From Pseudomonas grandcourensis (lineage in GTDB: Bacteria; Pseudomonadota; Gammaproteobacteria; Pseudomonadales; Pseudomonadaceae): DNA of 64,000 nt. This document shows positions 36,832 to 43,785 of the stretch, piece by piece. The notes below the pieces were generated by a model, which saw nothing but the letters and a program-made list of their open reading frames with translations, was not told the DNA's origin and did not search any database. A program made the translations under genes and the position numbers. Positions within the stretch are counted from its first letter, which is position 1. Every line of letters begins with the position of its first letter. The stretch covers positions 3,820,501 to 3,884,500 of the forward strand of contig NZ_CP150919.1 in NCBI RefSeq assembly GCF_039909015.1, read 5' to 3'.

Positions 36832-37722
36832 TCATTTGAAACGATGTGCCTGCTCGACCAGCCAGGTGGAAAACATCACCGCGTCGGGGTGCTGCTCGGC
36901 CCCGGAACCGCGCACAAGGTAAAAAGACTCGCTGGCTTCGATACGCTGGGTAAAGGGTTCGACTAACCGTCCATCCTGAAGCATCTCCTCCACCATCGAG
37001 GACCGCGCCAGGGCGATCCCCTGCCCTAACTCGGCCATGCGCAAAGTCGAGATCAATGTGTCGAACTGCATGCCGGTCGAGGAGTCGACGGTGTCCGCAC
37101 CGACCATGTTCAACCAGTACCCCCAACCCTCTTCGTAACCCAGAACATGCAACAGTGGATGGTGCGACACGTCCGCGGGGACCGTCAGCGGCGACCTTGT
37201 CATCAGGTCCGGCGAGCAGACCGGGAACAACGTGTCCCAGGTCAGGCGCTGCGACACCAGGCCGGGCCATTGACCGTGGCCCCAGCGAATCTCCATGTCA
37301 TCCTCACCGTCCAGCTCCTTTACCCAGATATTGCTGATGTAGCGGATATCGACATGCGGATGCGCCTGGCTAAACCCCGCCAGCTTGGGCGCCAGCCAAT
37401 GCACGAAGAACGCCAGGCTGCCACGCACCTTGATCGGCCGACGTTTGTGCTGGCCAAAAATCTCGTTGGTCCCCACTGCCAGCCGCGTGATCGCATCCTG
37501 TACCACCGGCAGATAAGCCTGACCTTCCTCGGTCAGTCCCAAGCCACGGGGCAAGCGCTTGAACAGTGCCACCCCAAGATGGCTTTCCAGTTGGCGGATC
37601 TGCTGACTGACTGCGCCCTGGGTCAAAAACAGTTCTTCGGCGGCATGGGTGAAGTTCAAACAGCGGGCGGACACCTCGAATGCCCGCAGCCAGTTCAATG
37701 GGGGTAGCGTCTTTTGCTTCAT
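36832..37722 (-). CDS. LysR family regulator (GcvA-like)
   Basis: 296 residues from ATG at 37722 with GGAGG 8 bp upstream. The N-terminal part PPLNWLRAFEVSARCLNFTH and LTQGAVSQQIRQLESHLGVA is the HTH of the GcvA/DsdC-like subgroup, which often controls amino-acid catabolism. Located between the permease gene and thrC on the same strand; 16 bp separate it from thrC. Probably regulates the permease/synthase part of the cluster. The ligand is unknown, homoserine or a derivative is a guess from context. Confidence 0.88.
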   Translation of the reverse strand: MKQKTLPPLNWLRAFEVSARCLNFTHAAEELFLTQGAVSQQIRQLESHLGVALFKRLPRGLGLTEEGQAYLPVVQDAITRLAVGTNEIFGQHKRRPIKVRGSLAFFVHWLAPKLAGFSQAHPHVDIRYISNIWVKELDGEDDMEIRWGHGQWPGLVSQRLTWDTLFPVCSPDLMTRSPLTVPADVSHHPLLHVLGYEEGWGYWLNMVGADTVDSSTGMQFDTLISTLRMAELGQGIALARSSMVEEMLQDGRLVEPFTQRIEASESFYLVRGSGAEQHPDAVMFSTWLVEQAHRFK

Positions 37723-37782
37723 GGCTTGAACCTCCAGGACGCCCCCTCCACCGAGCACGCTTGCCCATCCCGTCGACGCTGA

Positions 37783-39213
37783 CTAGAACGCGTCGGACGG
37801 TTGTGCCAAGGGGGCAACCGACAAGCGTCGCTCGCGGCTTTTGCGGGTAATGTAATACACGAAGTAGCACCAGGCGATGAAGGGCAAACCGAAGTACAAC
37901 GCCACACGTTGCTCCGGATCGAACGCAATCCCGACACACGCCAGACTGCAGCAGACCAGCGCTCCCAACGGCACCCATGGATAACCCCGGACACGGAATT
38001 TCAAGTCGCGGATGTCACCGCCGTTGGCCACATAGTGACGGCGAAAAGCAATCTGGCTCGCAGCGATGCTCATCCAGACCACCACGACCGCCAATCCGGA
38101 GATCGACACCAGCGCCAGATAGATGGTGTCGGCGGCAAACACACTGCTGAGCAACGAGGCAGCCCCACCCGCCATGCTGACGATAATGGCGTTGAGCGGC
38201 GTGCCCATACGTGTCAGGGCCGAGAATCGCTTGGGCAGGTGACCCTGGTCACTCAGCGTCCAGAGCATCCGTGACGCGGCATACAACCCGGAGTTGGCGG
38301 CCGACAGCAAGGCACTGATGATCACAAAGTTCATGATGTCTGCCGAATATGGAATCCCGATGTAAGTGAACACCGTGACGAATGGACTCTCTACCAGGCC
38401 GGCCTGCTCACGGGGTAACAGCGTCGCCAGGACGAAAATGGTCCCCACGAAAAAGATCGCCAGGCGCAGCACCGTCGTGCGAATGGCACGCGGCACGTTG
38501 CGTTGCGGATCCTTGGTTTCCCCAGCGGCAATACCGATCAACTCAGTGCCAGAGAACGCAAAAGACACCGCCAATAACGTCATGGCTATCGGCATCACTC
38601 CGGTAGGAAAAAGTCCTTCGCGAGTGAAGTTGCTCAACCCGATACTGTGGCCCTGCTCGATGTGCAGCAGACCGAGAATCGCGCCACCGCCGATCATTAG
38701 AAACACTATTACGGTCACCACTTTAACCAGTGACAACCAGAACTCGGTCTCAGCGAACAGGCGCACCGAAATCACATTGGTCAGAAACACCAGGCCGGCA
38801 AACAGCGCACTCCAGATCCACACCGGTGTATCCGGGAACCAGCGCGCCATTAAGATACCGGCGGCGGTGAATTCAGAACCGATGGCCACCGTCCAGGTCA
38901 GCCAATACAACCAAGCCACGGTATAGCCGGTACCAGGCCCGAGAAAACGGGTGGCGTAAGTACTGAATGAACCGGTTTCCGGCATCTGTACCGCCAGTTC
39001 GCCCAGGCACATCATCACCATGTAAACCATGAGCGCACCGATGATGTAAGCGATCACCGCGCCCAAGGGACCAGCCTGGTTAACCGTATACCCGGACGTG
39101 AGAAACAGCCCGGTACCAATGACGCCGCCTAATGCCAACATCACAATATGCCGCGTCTGCATTTCCTGTTTAAAACCGGAATGTGTATTAAGTTGTTCTT
39201 CTTTTATGGACAT
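37783..39213 (-). CDS. Amino acid permease (APC superfamily, AAT type)
   Basis: 476 residues from ATG at 39213. About twelve membrane helices; the first helix contains the substrate-binding [13 protein letters not shown], and [20 protein letters not shown] is the conserved loop after helix 2-3. The AAT family imports amino acids such as GABA, proline, asparagine, lysine or histidine by proton symport. In this cluster it is the obvious uptake route for the compound handled by the adjacent enzymes. The start at 39225 is possible; neither has a strong ribosome site. Confidence 0.9.
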   Translation of the reverse strand: MSIKEEQLNTHSGFKQEMQTRHIVMLALGGVIGTGLFLTSGYTVNQAGPLGAVIAYIIGALMVYMVMMCLGELAVQMPETGSFSTYATRFLGPGTGYTVAWLYWLTWTVAIGSEFTAAGILMARWFPDTPVWIWSALFAGLVFLTNVISVRLFAETEFWLSLVKVVTVIVFLMIGGGAILGLLHIEQGHSIGLSNFTREGLFPTGVMPIAMTLLAVSFAFSGTELIGIAAGETKDPQRNVPRAIRTTVLRLAIFFVGTIFVLATLLPREQAGLVESPFVTVFTYIGIPYSADIMNFVIISALLSAANSGLYAASRMLWTLSDQGHLPKRFSALTRMGTPLNAIIVSMAGGAASLLSSVFAADTIYLALVSISGLAVVVVWMSIAASQIAFRRHYVANGGDIRDLKFRVRGYPWVPLGALVCCSLACVGIAFDPEQRVALYFGLPFIAWCYFVYYITRKSRERRLSVAPLAQPSDAF

Positions 39214-39364
39214 GGTTGTTCTCATGAAAGTTATTAGGGCACGAATTAACATCTGCAATGATTCACTCGGCAGAGTAAAAACAGATCGCCACTAAGTTTT
39301 ATTATTATTCCACTTCATGAACGCCCCACTCACATCCTTGTAGCGAGGTATTAGCGTTAAATCT

Positions 39365-40642
39365 TCAACCTGCTATGTCGACGCAATTTTCATTGATTGA
39401 ACGTTGGGTGTTTGCTTGTGCGAGTTCGTTGCCCGCCCCCCTGACAAATGCGAATGCCTGTTTCAGGTCGTCGAGCAGATCATCGGTGTCTTCGATGCCG
39501 ACAGAGACCCGCACCAGCCCTTCGGAAATACCCAGGGCCAGGCGTTCCTCCAGCGTGTTCTCGACATGGCTGGTGGTGCGGGCCGGACCGTAGATGGTTT
39601 CCACCGCACCGAGATTGCCCGCGCAGTGGGCGAATCGCAGTCGTGGCAACAGCACCTTGACCGTGTCCATACCGCCCACCACGACAAAACTGACGATTGC
39701 ACCGAAGCCGGACATTTGCGCGCACGCCACCGCATGATTCGGATGGCCGGGCAAACCCGGATAATTGACCGACTCCACCAACGGTTCGACGCAGAGGTAC
39801 TCTGCCAGTGCACGGGCGCTGCGTTGCTGCTGACGCATGCGCAGCACCAACGTTTTCATGCCGCGAATGATCATGTAGGCGGAGAACGGGTCGAGCGTCG
39901 CACCGTTGATTTCCCGGTAATGACGCACCTTGGCCATCAGCGATTCGCTACCGCACACCAGGCCGCCAAGCACGTCGCCGTGGCCGCTGAGAAACTTGGT
40001 CGCACTGTGAATGACCACGTCCACACCCAGCGCCAAGGGGTTCTGATTCAACGGCGTGGCGAAGGTGTTATCCGCCACCACAATGGCACCGACGCGCTTG
40101 GCCGCAGCTACCAGACGCTCGATATCGAGTATTTTCAGCGTCGGGTTGGTCGGTGTTTCCAGATACACCAATTGGCAACCCTTGGCGATTTCGCGTTCGA
40201 TTTCTTCGTGATCAAACGTCTCGCACAACGTCACGTTCACACCGGTGCGCGGCAGGAACTCTTCGAAAATCTTGTTGGTGCCGCCATAGCTGTCCTTGGT
40301 CGACACCACCCGATCGCCATGGGCCAGGAAGGTGTAAAGCACACTGCTGATCGCCGCCATCCCGCTGCTGAAAGCCACGGCAGATTCGGCCAACTCCAAC
40401 TCGCGAATCTTTGCCTCAAGGGTCTCGACCGTCGGGTTGCTCATGCGGCTGTAAATAAAGCCGGGCGCCTTACCCAACGCTACGTCGTACCAGACGTCGA
40501 TGTCGTCGTAACCATATGCAGCACTGACTACGATGGGGGTTTGAGTGGCGTTGTAGGGATGCCTGACTTGCTCCCCACCCCACACTGCACGGGTTCCCGC
40601 GCCCGCATTCACAAACCCTGCGTTGCCTGGTTTTTTATTCAT
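39365..40642 (-). CDS. Cystathionine gamma-synthase family PLP enzyme
   Basis: 425 residues from ATG at 40642. Cys/Met-metabolism PLP fold: YSRMSNPTVETLEAKIRELE, AVAFSSGMAAISSVL, and the PLP Lys in VIHSATKFLSGHGDVLGG. The family covers cystathionine gamma-synthases, gamma-lyases and methionine gamma-lyases; key Tyr (YSRMSNPT) and Arg residues are kept. This subgroup is usually annotated only as a family protein. It acts on gamma-substituted homoserines, which matches the threonine synthase and homoserine dehydrogenase downstream. It lies 151 bp upstream of the permease on the same strand. Confidence 0.85.
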   Translation of the reverse strand: MNKKPGNAGFVNAGAGTRAVWGGEQVRHPYNATQTPIVVSAAYGYDDIDVWYDVALGKAPGFIYSRMSNPTVETLEAKIRELELAESAVAFSSGMAAISSVLYTFLAHGDRVVSTKDSYGGTNKIFEEFLPRTGVNVTLCETFDHEEIEREIAKGCQLVYLETPTNPTLKILDIERLVAAAKRVGAIVVADNTFATPLNQNPLALGVDVVIHSATKFLSGHGDVLGGLVCGSESLMAKVRHYREINGATLDPFSAYMIIRGMKTLVLRMRQQQRSARALAEYLCVEPLVESVNYPGLPGHPNHAVACAQMSGFGAIVSFVVVGGMDTVKVLLPRLRFAHCAGNLGAVETIYGPARTTSHVENTLEERLALGISEGLVRVSVGIEDTDDLLDDLKQAFAFVRGAGNELAQANTQRSINENCVDIAG

Positions 40643-41022
40643 AAAGACTACTCGCACTGAGGGTGGCGAATGTTGAGTCACTCACCGGATCTGGCGGCCA
40701 ATATAGTAAAAAGCCGCGCCACCGAGAAACGATGTTATCGGTGCCAAAGGGCCGCTTTTTTTAATGGCTGTGATTGCGTGGAGCCAGGTCAATTGCAGCC
40801 TTTCACCACAAGGCGGAGTACGGCGGCTGGTCAGGCACGGAGGCGGTGTGATCAGGTAACTGAATTGTCGGACAAGCCGGGTAAGGTGGCGCATCTTTTC
40901 TCTGCGGTGTCCACATCGCAATGACAGAGCTGATAAGAACCGTAGCTCAGGTGCCCCTTATTCAGGGCTTTGTCGTTTCTGGGGTTGGTACGACACACAG
41001 AGCGCCACCACGAGTGGCAGCA
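40643..41022. other. 380 bp without a recognisable gene
   Basis: Upstream control region of the cystathionine gamma-synthase-family gene plus the end of the mer locus. There is an AT-rich stretch at 40700-40710 and a short GC-rich hairpin, but no open frame with family similarity and no clear RNA gene. Confidence 0.4.
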
Positions 41023-41424
41023 TCACTCCCTGTTCAGCACATCGATGATAGGGCAAGCGGCCCCGCCGTCGCCTGCATCGCACTCCAGCACCAGTCCGCC
41101 CAGTACCTGCCGCAGTGCGGAAAGGTCGGCCATCTTTTGCTCGATCAGGGCCAGCTTGCGCACGGCCAGTGCCCGAGTCTCGCGACAAGTGCAGGCCGCA
41201 TCAAGTGTCAGCAGCGTGCCCACCTCATCCAGCGTGAATCCCAGCGCCTGCGCCCTCTTGATGAAGCGCAGCCGTTTGACCTGCTCCGGTAGATAGCATC
41301 GATAACCGCTGAGCGGTTTTGGCGGTTCATCCAGCAAGCCGCGTCGCTGGTAATAGCGAATAGTCTCGATGTTCACCCCGGCAGATTCCGCCAACTTGCC
41401 GATACTCAGCCCTGTCGCCATCAC
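41023..41424 (-). CDS. merR: Mercury-responsive MerR regulator
   Basis: 133 residues. N-terminal winged helix LSIGKLAESAGVNIETIRYY followed by QRRGLL; the dimer helix contains LTLDAACTCRETRALAVRKL and the C-terminus LECDAGDGGAACPIIDVL. Cys in ACTC, ECD and ACP match the three Hg(II)-binding cysteines of MerR (82, 117, 126 in Tn501 numbering). Divergent from merP across a mer-type promoter. The structural resistance genes merT and merA are absent here, so the regulator now controls only a broken merP and two small genes. Confidence 0.88.
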   Translation of the reverse strand: MMATGLSIGKLAESAGVNIETIRYYQRRGLLDEPPKPLSGYRCYLPEQVKRLRFIKRAQALGFTLDEVGTLLTLDAACTCRETRALAVRKLALIEQKMADLSALRQVLGGLVLECDAGDGGAACPIIDVLNRE

Positions 41425-41431
41425 ACGCCCC

Positions 41432-41463
41432 TTGATTCTGTACCCAGGTACGGAGTGTAAAGT
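41432..41463 (+). promoter_or_regulatory. Mer-type promoter/operator with elongated spacer
   Basis: TTGATT (41432-41437) and TAAAGT (41458-41463) are separated by 20 bp, and the dyad TGTACCCAGGTACGGA lies between them. This is the layout of the merTPAD promoter, where MerR twists an over-long spacer (19 bp in Tn501) to activate transcription. It faces merP. Confidence 0.7.
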
Positions 41464-41497
41464 GACCCTAGGTTAGATCAGTTCAAGGGAGAAAACG

Positions 41498-41728
41498 ATG
41501 GCTCAGGCTCCAGCGGAAACCGTCAGGCTCGACGGTCGGAACATGACCTGTCCGGTCTGTCCGATGGCGCTCAAGAGTTCGCTGGAGCAGTTGTCCGGCG
41601 TGCGTACCGTCAAGGTCAATTTCGCCGAGAAAATGGCCATCGTCACCTAAGCCCACAAAAAAGCCGATCCTGACGCGTTGACCCAGGCGACGACGAAAGC
41701 GGGTTATCCCTCCACCGTGCACAAGTGA
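41498..41728 (+). pseudogene. merP: Periplasmic mercury-binding protein MerP, interrupted by a stop codon
   Basis: Seventy-seven codons from ATG at 41498 with AAGGGAG upstream. The heavy-metal-associated domain reads RNMTCPVCPMALKSSLEQ and KVNFAEKMAIVT, then a TAA at 41648-41650, then in the same frame AHKKADPDALTQATTKAGYP and STVHK before the real stop. The TAA replaces the Tyr or Phe codon expected at that position (VTY or VTF). The N-terminal signal peptide usual for MerP is also missing. The truncated 50-residue product lacks the last helix and strand. Confidence 0.85.
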
Positions 41729-41735
41729 GGCAAGC

Positions 41736-41960
41736 ATGAGCGCCGTCATCCTCCAATCCGTGTTGACCTGCCCGCATTGCGGTTTCGCCAAGCAGGAAGC
41801 CATGCCCACCGATGCCTGTCAGTTTTTCTACGAATGTGGCAGTTGCAAAACCCTGCTACGCCCGAACCCCGGTGACTGCTGTGTGTTCTGTTCGTTCGGC
41901 ACGGTGAAGTGCCCGCCGATTCAGGAGCAGCGCGGATGCTGCGGTGCGGGCTTGATCTGA
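41736..41960 (+). CDS. GDCCxC-domain small zinc/metal-binding protein
   Basis: 74 residues, nine cysteines. CPHCG near the N-terminus, CGSCK in the middle and the domain hallmark GDCCVFCSFGT near residues 46-56, then a C-terminal RGCCGAG. These proteins are commonly found beside mercury or organomercurial genes and are presumed metal ligands or chaperones. It starts 7 bp after merP and probably shares the mer promoter, so it may still be mercury-inducible. Confidence 0.8.
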   Translation: MSAVILQSVLTCPHCGFAKQEAMPTDACQFFYECGSCKTLLRPNPGDCCVFCSFGTVKCPPIQEQRGCCGAGLI

Positions 41961-42023
41961 GTTTATCCGGTTTGTCAGACGCCCCTGACGCGCCTCAAAC
42001 CGTGGTTATGGGAGGTCATTGTC

Positions 42024-42119
42024 ATGTGGAATCACTCTCTGGTGCTCGTGGTGATCTACCTGACTATCACCCTCTGCATCGGCTGGCTGTATACCATTGT
42101 GCGGCTGTATTGGCTTTGA
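42024..42119 (+). CDS. 31-residue single-pass membrane peptide
   Basis: ATG at 42024 with GGAGG 8 bp upstream. The product starts MWNHSLVLVVIYLTITLCIG and ends WLYTIVRLYWL, so nearly all of it is one hydrophobic helix. It lies 63 bp after the GDCCxC gene on the same strand. The good ribosome site supports translation. Function unknown; it could be the start of a degraded transporter or a genuine small membrane protein of the mer locus. Confidence 0.45.
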   Translation: MWNHSLVLVVIYLTITLCIGWLYTIVRLYWL

Positions 42120-42257
42120 TCCGATTGGTCAGTCCGCATTGGGTACCGTTTTCGGCAGGTAGCTTTGTCCCGATCACAGTCGTTGGGGAATGGCTGCAAT
42201 GGGTCGCACGCCCCCCTTCGCGACATACCGGACGGGTGATTCAGAGTGCAGGGCGGT

Positions 42258-42779
42258 TCAATTCAACCCGCTCTGATGTTGCCCGGCGAATTGTCTGTGG
42301 AACCAGTCCGAGAGCATGGCCTTCTCGGAGTAGAGCCTGTCACTTCTGTTGGCACGCCCCGGACGCTGGAGGTAGAGCTGATCCATGACCCTGGCGTCGG
42401 CCTGGCTCACGATCTGGCCGTTTTGTTTGAGCACGTAATGTAGATCGATGCTCGGCCAGGTGATGTCGCGCATGAAGCGCACCTCGTAGGCATCAGGCCT
42501 CCAGGGTTCATAGCGACCGGCCAGGTCGATGTTGCGTATTTCGATTTGCAGCTGCTGGCCGGGTGGCAGGTACCGCTCGCCAAGCTTCTGGATGTAGCTG
42601 CGCAGCTCTTTCATGACATAAGGATCGGCACCACGTTCATAGCCCGGACTATCAAGGCTGGCATCGCTGAATTTTTCGGGGTCCTTGAAGACGACTTCGA
42701 CCGAAGTCGCTGCGGTGGCAAGCGGCACCATAAACAGCGCCAGCAGTGCGATCGAGGTGTAAACGGTAATTGAGCGCAT
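42258..42779 (-). CDS. DUF3016 domain-containing periplasmic protein
   Basis: 173 residues with a signal peptide (VYTSIALLALFMVPLATAAT). The family pattern is visible: VEVVFKDPEKFSDA near the mature N-terminus, LPPGQQLQIEIRNIDLAGRY, then DITWPSIDLHYVL and the C-terminal LYSEKAMLSDWFHRQF. DUF3016 proteins are about this length and are of unknown function. No operon partner; a CBS-domain gene lies 77 bp upstream on the same strand. Confidence 0.85.
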   Translation of the reverse strand: MRSITVYTSIALLALFMVPLATAATSVEVVFKDPEKFSDASLDSPGYERGADPYVMKELRSYIQKLGERYLPPGQQLQIEIRNIDLAGRYEPWRPDAYEVRFMRDITWPSIDLHYVLKQNGQIVSQADARVMDQLYLQRPGRANRSDRLYSEKAMLSDWFHRQFAGQHQSGLN

Positions 42780-42855
42780 GGCTCACCTCCAGGTGCAGCG
42801 CTTTTCAATGCAAGCTTAGTTTACACCTGAGGTGATCCACCCTGCCCCGGTCGCT

Positions 42856-43296
42856 TTAATGCCCGCGAATGTAGTGTTCCAGCTGCCGGATCAACTCGGT
42901 CTGCTCGACGATGGCCTCCTTGACCAGATCACCAATCGACAACAGACCAATCAGTTGGTCGCCCTCCACCACCGGTAGATGGCGCAGATGACTGTCGGTC
43001 ATGACCGCCATGCAACGCTCGATGCTCTGCTGACTGTCTGCTGTCACGACGGGTGCGCTCATGATGGCCCGCACCGGCGTGCCGACCGAAGAGCGTCCCT
43101 GTAGAACGACCTTGCGCGCATAGTCGCGTTCGCTAATAACGCCGACCACCTGCCCCTCCTCCATGACAGGCAGGGCACCGACATTTTTCTCGGCCATTAT
43201 CCTCAACGCTTCAAGCACCGTCTGGTCTGGCGCGATGCTATGCACCCGCCGGTTCTGCTCGGCCTTGAGTTTCAGCAGTTGTGCGGCTGTTTTCAT
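42856..43296 (-). CDS. CBS domain-containing protein
   Basis: 146 residues made of two CBS repeats: VLEALRIMAEKNVGALPVME (first) and SIERCMAVMTDSHLRHLPVV (second, followed by GLLSIGDLVKEAIVE). Tandem CBS pairs bind adenosyl nucleotides such as AMP or ATP and act as energy-state sensors. Single-domain proteins of this kind are common in Pseudomonas; the partner is unknown. The next gene upstream on the same strand is nirD at 43399, 102 bp away. Confidence 0.9.
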   Translation of the reverse strand: MKTAAQLLKLKAEQNRRVHSIAPDQTVLEALRIMAEKNVGALPVMEEGQVVGVISERDYARKVVLQGRSSVGTPVRAIMSAPVVTADSQQSIERCMAVMTDSHLRHLPVVEGDQLIGLLSIGDLVKEAIVEQTELIRQLEHYIRGH

Positions 43297-43398
43297 ACGA
43301 GCCTCCGATAGTGTTTGTCATTGATCATCGACTCCGCCGGAGCCTGGCATGAAGCATTAATTGAGTAAGCGTTCAGCCCCCGGCGAAACCCAATGTGG

Positions 43399-43785
43399 TC
43401 AGGCCACCGCGACCTCCACCCGGCCTGCGTTCAGGCGCACCGGCCAGACCCGCAGGCGCTGCTGCGGATACTCCAGGCAACTGCCGTCCTCAAGGCGGAA
43501 GTGCTGTTTGTAGAGGGGCGAGGCAATCACCAGATCGCCCTTGATACTGCCGATCAGCCCGCGACCGATGACATTCGCCCCGGATTGCGGGTCATGGTTA
43601 TCGATGGCATAGAGGGTCTTGCCTTCGGCATCCGGCAGGTAGAACAGCGCCACCTGTGCACCGTCGAGCCAGGCGACGACGCCGGAGTTACTCACCAGAT
43701 CCTCCTGGCTGCACACCGCTTGCCAGGCATCGGGATTGACCAGGGAGGAACTGGAACAGGCGCGCTGGGTATCGGACTGGCTCAT
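43399..43785 (-). CDS. nirD: Assimilatory nitrite reductase small subunit
   Basis: 128 residues of the NirD Rieske-like fold, partner of NirB. The family core is seen in GAQVALFYLPDAEGKTLYAI, DNHDPQSGANVIGRGLIGSI and DLVIASPLYKQHFRLEDGSC. As in other NirD proteins, the Rieske Cys-His iron ligands are not conserved (only a single His-rich KQHF remains), so no Fe-S cluster is expected. The start overlaps the stop of nirB by one base, so the two are translationally coupled. Confidence 0.88.
   Translation of the reverse strand: MSQSDTQRACSSSSLVNPDAWQAVCSQEDLVSNSGVVAWLDGAQVALFYLPDAEGKTLYAIDNHDPQSGANVIGRGLIGSIKGDLVIASPLYKQHFRLEDGSCLEYPQQRLRVWPVRLNAGRVEVAVA

Noticed and set aside
39404..40660. 418-codon plus-strand frame opposite the cystathionine gamma-synthase-family gene
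   Set aside because: Histidine- and arginine-rich shadow translation with no domain; the minus-strand gene has an intact PLP site.
40935..40985. Possible tRNA start (CCGTAGCTCAGG)
   Set aside because: The GTAGCTCAGG resembles a D-arm, but no anticodon arm or TTCGA loop follows at the right spacing.
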